Positions 5,034 through 5,600 of a DNA stretch of 5,600 nt are shown here, piece by piece; the first letter of the stretch is position 1, and each line of letters begins with the position of its first letter. The notes under the pieces are model-generated. The model ran no database searches, had not been told where the DNA came from, and worked only from the letters and a program-made list of their open reading frames with translations. The translations under genes and the position numbers were made by a program. Origin of the DNA: an uncultured Collinsella sp. GTDB lineage: Bacteria > Actinomycetota > Coriobacteriia > Coriobacteriales > Coriobacteriaceae. The stretch lies in contig URZR01000124.1 of NCBI GenBank assembly GCA_900552425.1, positions 1 through 5,600 of the forward strand. The letters run 5' to 3'.

Positions 5034-5600
5034 AGTCTTCGAGCTGCGCTACTTTGTAGCGGTAGGCAGCGGCGATAACGTCTTTGCAGCCCTCGCGGCC
5101 CAGCTTGGCGCGGTTGACGACGATGTCCTTACCGCTCGTCATCTTCCACTTGCCGGCGCTGTAGCGCTTGTAGAATGCCTCGCGCGCCTTCTGCTGCTGC
5201 TTGACCAGCTTGGCGCCCTTCTTTTTATTAAGGCCTCGCTTTTTGCGCACAATCTCGACGCGGTCCTCAAAAGGAGCGGTCACCAGCACGGCAATGTGGT
5301 TGGGGGTGTTACGCAGCAGGTAATCGGACAGACGGCCTTCGATAATGCAGCTCTCGGTCTCGCCCAGGTCCAAAATCACCTGGCTCATCTTTTGGAACAA
5401 CTTGTCCGAGTACGAACGCGCATCGTAGCGGTCGGGCAGGAACGCCATGTTCTCCACGGCCAGACGCTCGTCGTAGGCGGCCATCTTGTCGAGCGACTCG
5501 CCCGCGCGCAGCGACGCACGCACCAGCAGCTCGTTATCGTACAGCGGAATCCCCAACTCGTCGGCAAGCATGCGGCCAATCTCGTGGCCCTCGGCGCCAA
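5032..5600 (-). CDS. Cytidylate kinase-like family protein (5' end outside window)
   Basis: This minus-strand gene ends at 5032-5034 and is still open at the right edge, so 188 codons are visible. The first Met in view (5569-5571) is not the start: the preceding codons read GAEGHEIGR and continue into MLADELGIPLYD. That is how the P-loop region of cytidylate kinase-like proteins (GSGGREIGRxLAxxLGIPxYD) usually runs. Further family features are CIIEGR (about 5332-5349), an AVLVTAP strand, the basic segment RVEIVRKKRG, REAFYKRY (about 5161-5184) with a GKW just after it, and a DIVVN strand near the end. Together they suggest a P-loop nucleotide kinase fold of the AAK26/cytidylate kinase 2 type. 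The true substrate is unknown, as many members are uncharacterised. The acidic residue often found before the arginine in the DKxRxxYY lid motif is not visible; here the stretch reads QQQKAREAFY. The gene is convergent with nfnB and does not look functionally linked to it. Confidence 0.82.
   Translation of the reverse strand, partial: GAEGHEIGRMLADELGIPLYDNELLVRASLRAGESLDKMAAYDERLAVENMAFLPDRYDARSYSDKLFQKMSQVILDLGETESCIIEGRLSDYLLRNTPNHIAVLVTAPFEDRVEIVRKKRGLNKKKGAKLVKQQQKAREAFYKRYSAGKWKMTSGKDIVVNRAKLGREGCKDVIAAAYRYKVAQLED

Overview
The window is a high-GC stretch of bacterial chromosome, about 60% G+C by eye. It looks most like an anaerobic actinobacterium of the Coriobacteriia, such as Collinsella or a relative. 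That assignment is an inference. It rests on the actinobacterial flavour of the PRPP synthetase (FANGEI, SPDxGR and HKGRP segments), the glmU-prs-pth gene order, and the presence of an Nfn-type ferredoxin/NAD(P)H enzyme typical of strict anaerobes. No 16S rRNA or other decisive marker is present.

Layout. Positions 1-401 hold the 3' end of glmU (cell-wall precursor UDP-GlcNAc). After 61 nt comes prs (463-1449, PRPP synthesis), closed by a 27-bp perfect inverted repeat that acts as terminator. pth (1674-2303, peptidyl-tRNA hydrolase) follows in the same direction. The 361-nt gap after pth holds a 198-bp inverted-repeat element (2306-2503) with a GC-rich terminator hairpin inside it. A TATAAT box and a roughly 100-nt leader then lead into a two-gene operon, nfnA-nfnB (2665-4904), overlapping by 10 nt. 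It encodes both subunits of a NADH-dependent reduced ferredoxin:NADP+ oxidoreductase. A strong intrinsic terminator and a second repeat hairpin (4985-5033) separate nfnB from a convergent minus-strand gene, a cytidylate kinase-like protein that runs off the right edge.

Function. The first three genes are housekeeping genes in a conserved neighbourhood; in Bacillus the order is glmU-prs-ctc-pth, and ctc is absent here. The Nfn operon is a separate transcription unit that balances reduced ferredoxin, NADH and NADPH pools in an anaerobe.

The most interesting part is non-coding. The elements at 2306-2503 and 4985-5033 share a GGGACAGG core and a 12-nt block, TTTTGGTCGGTT. In B and in the right arm of A, the core sits in the loop of a hairpin whose arms differ in sequence yet stay complementary. 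This suggests a dispersed family of structured repeats placed directly at gene 3' ends. I found no new protein-coding system: all five genes belong to known families.
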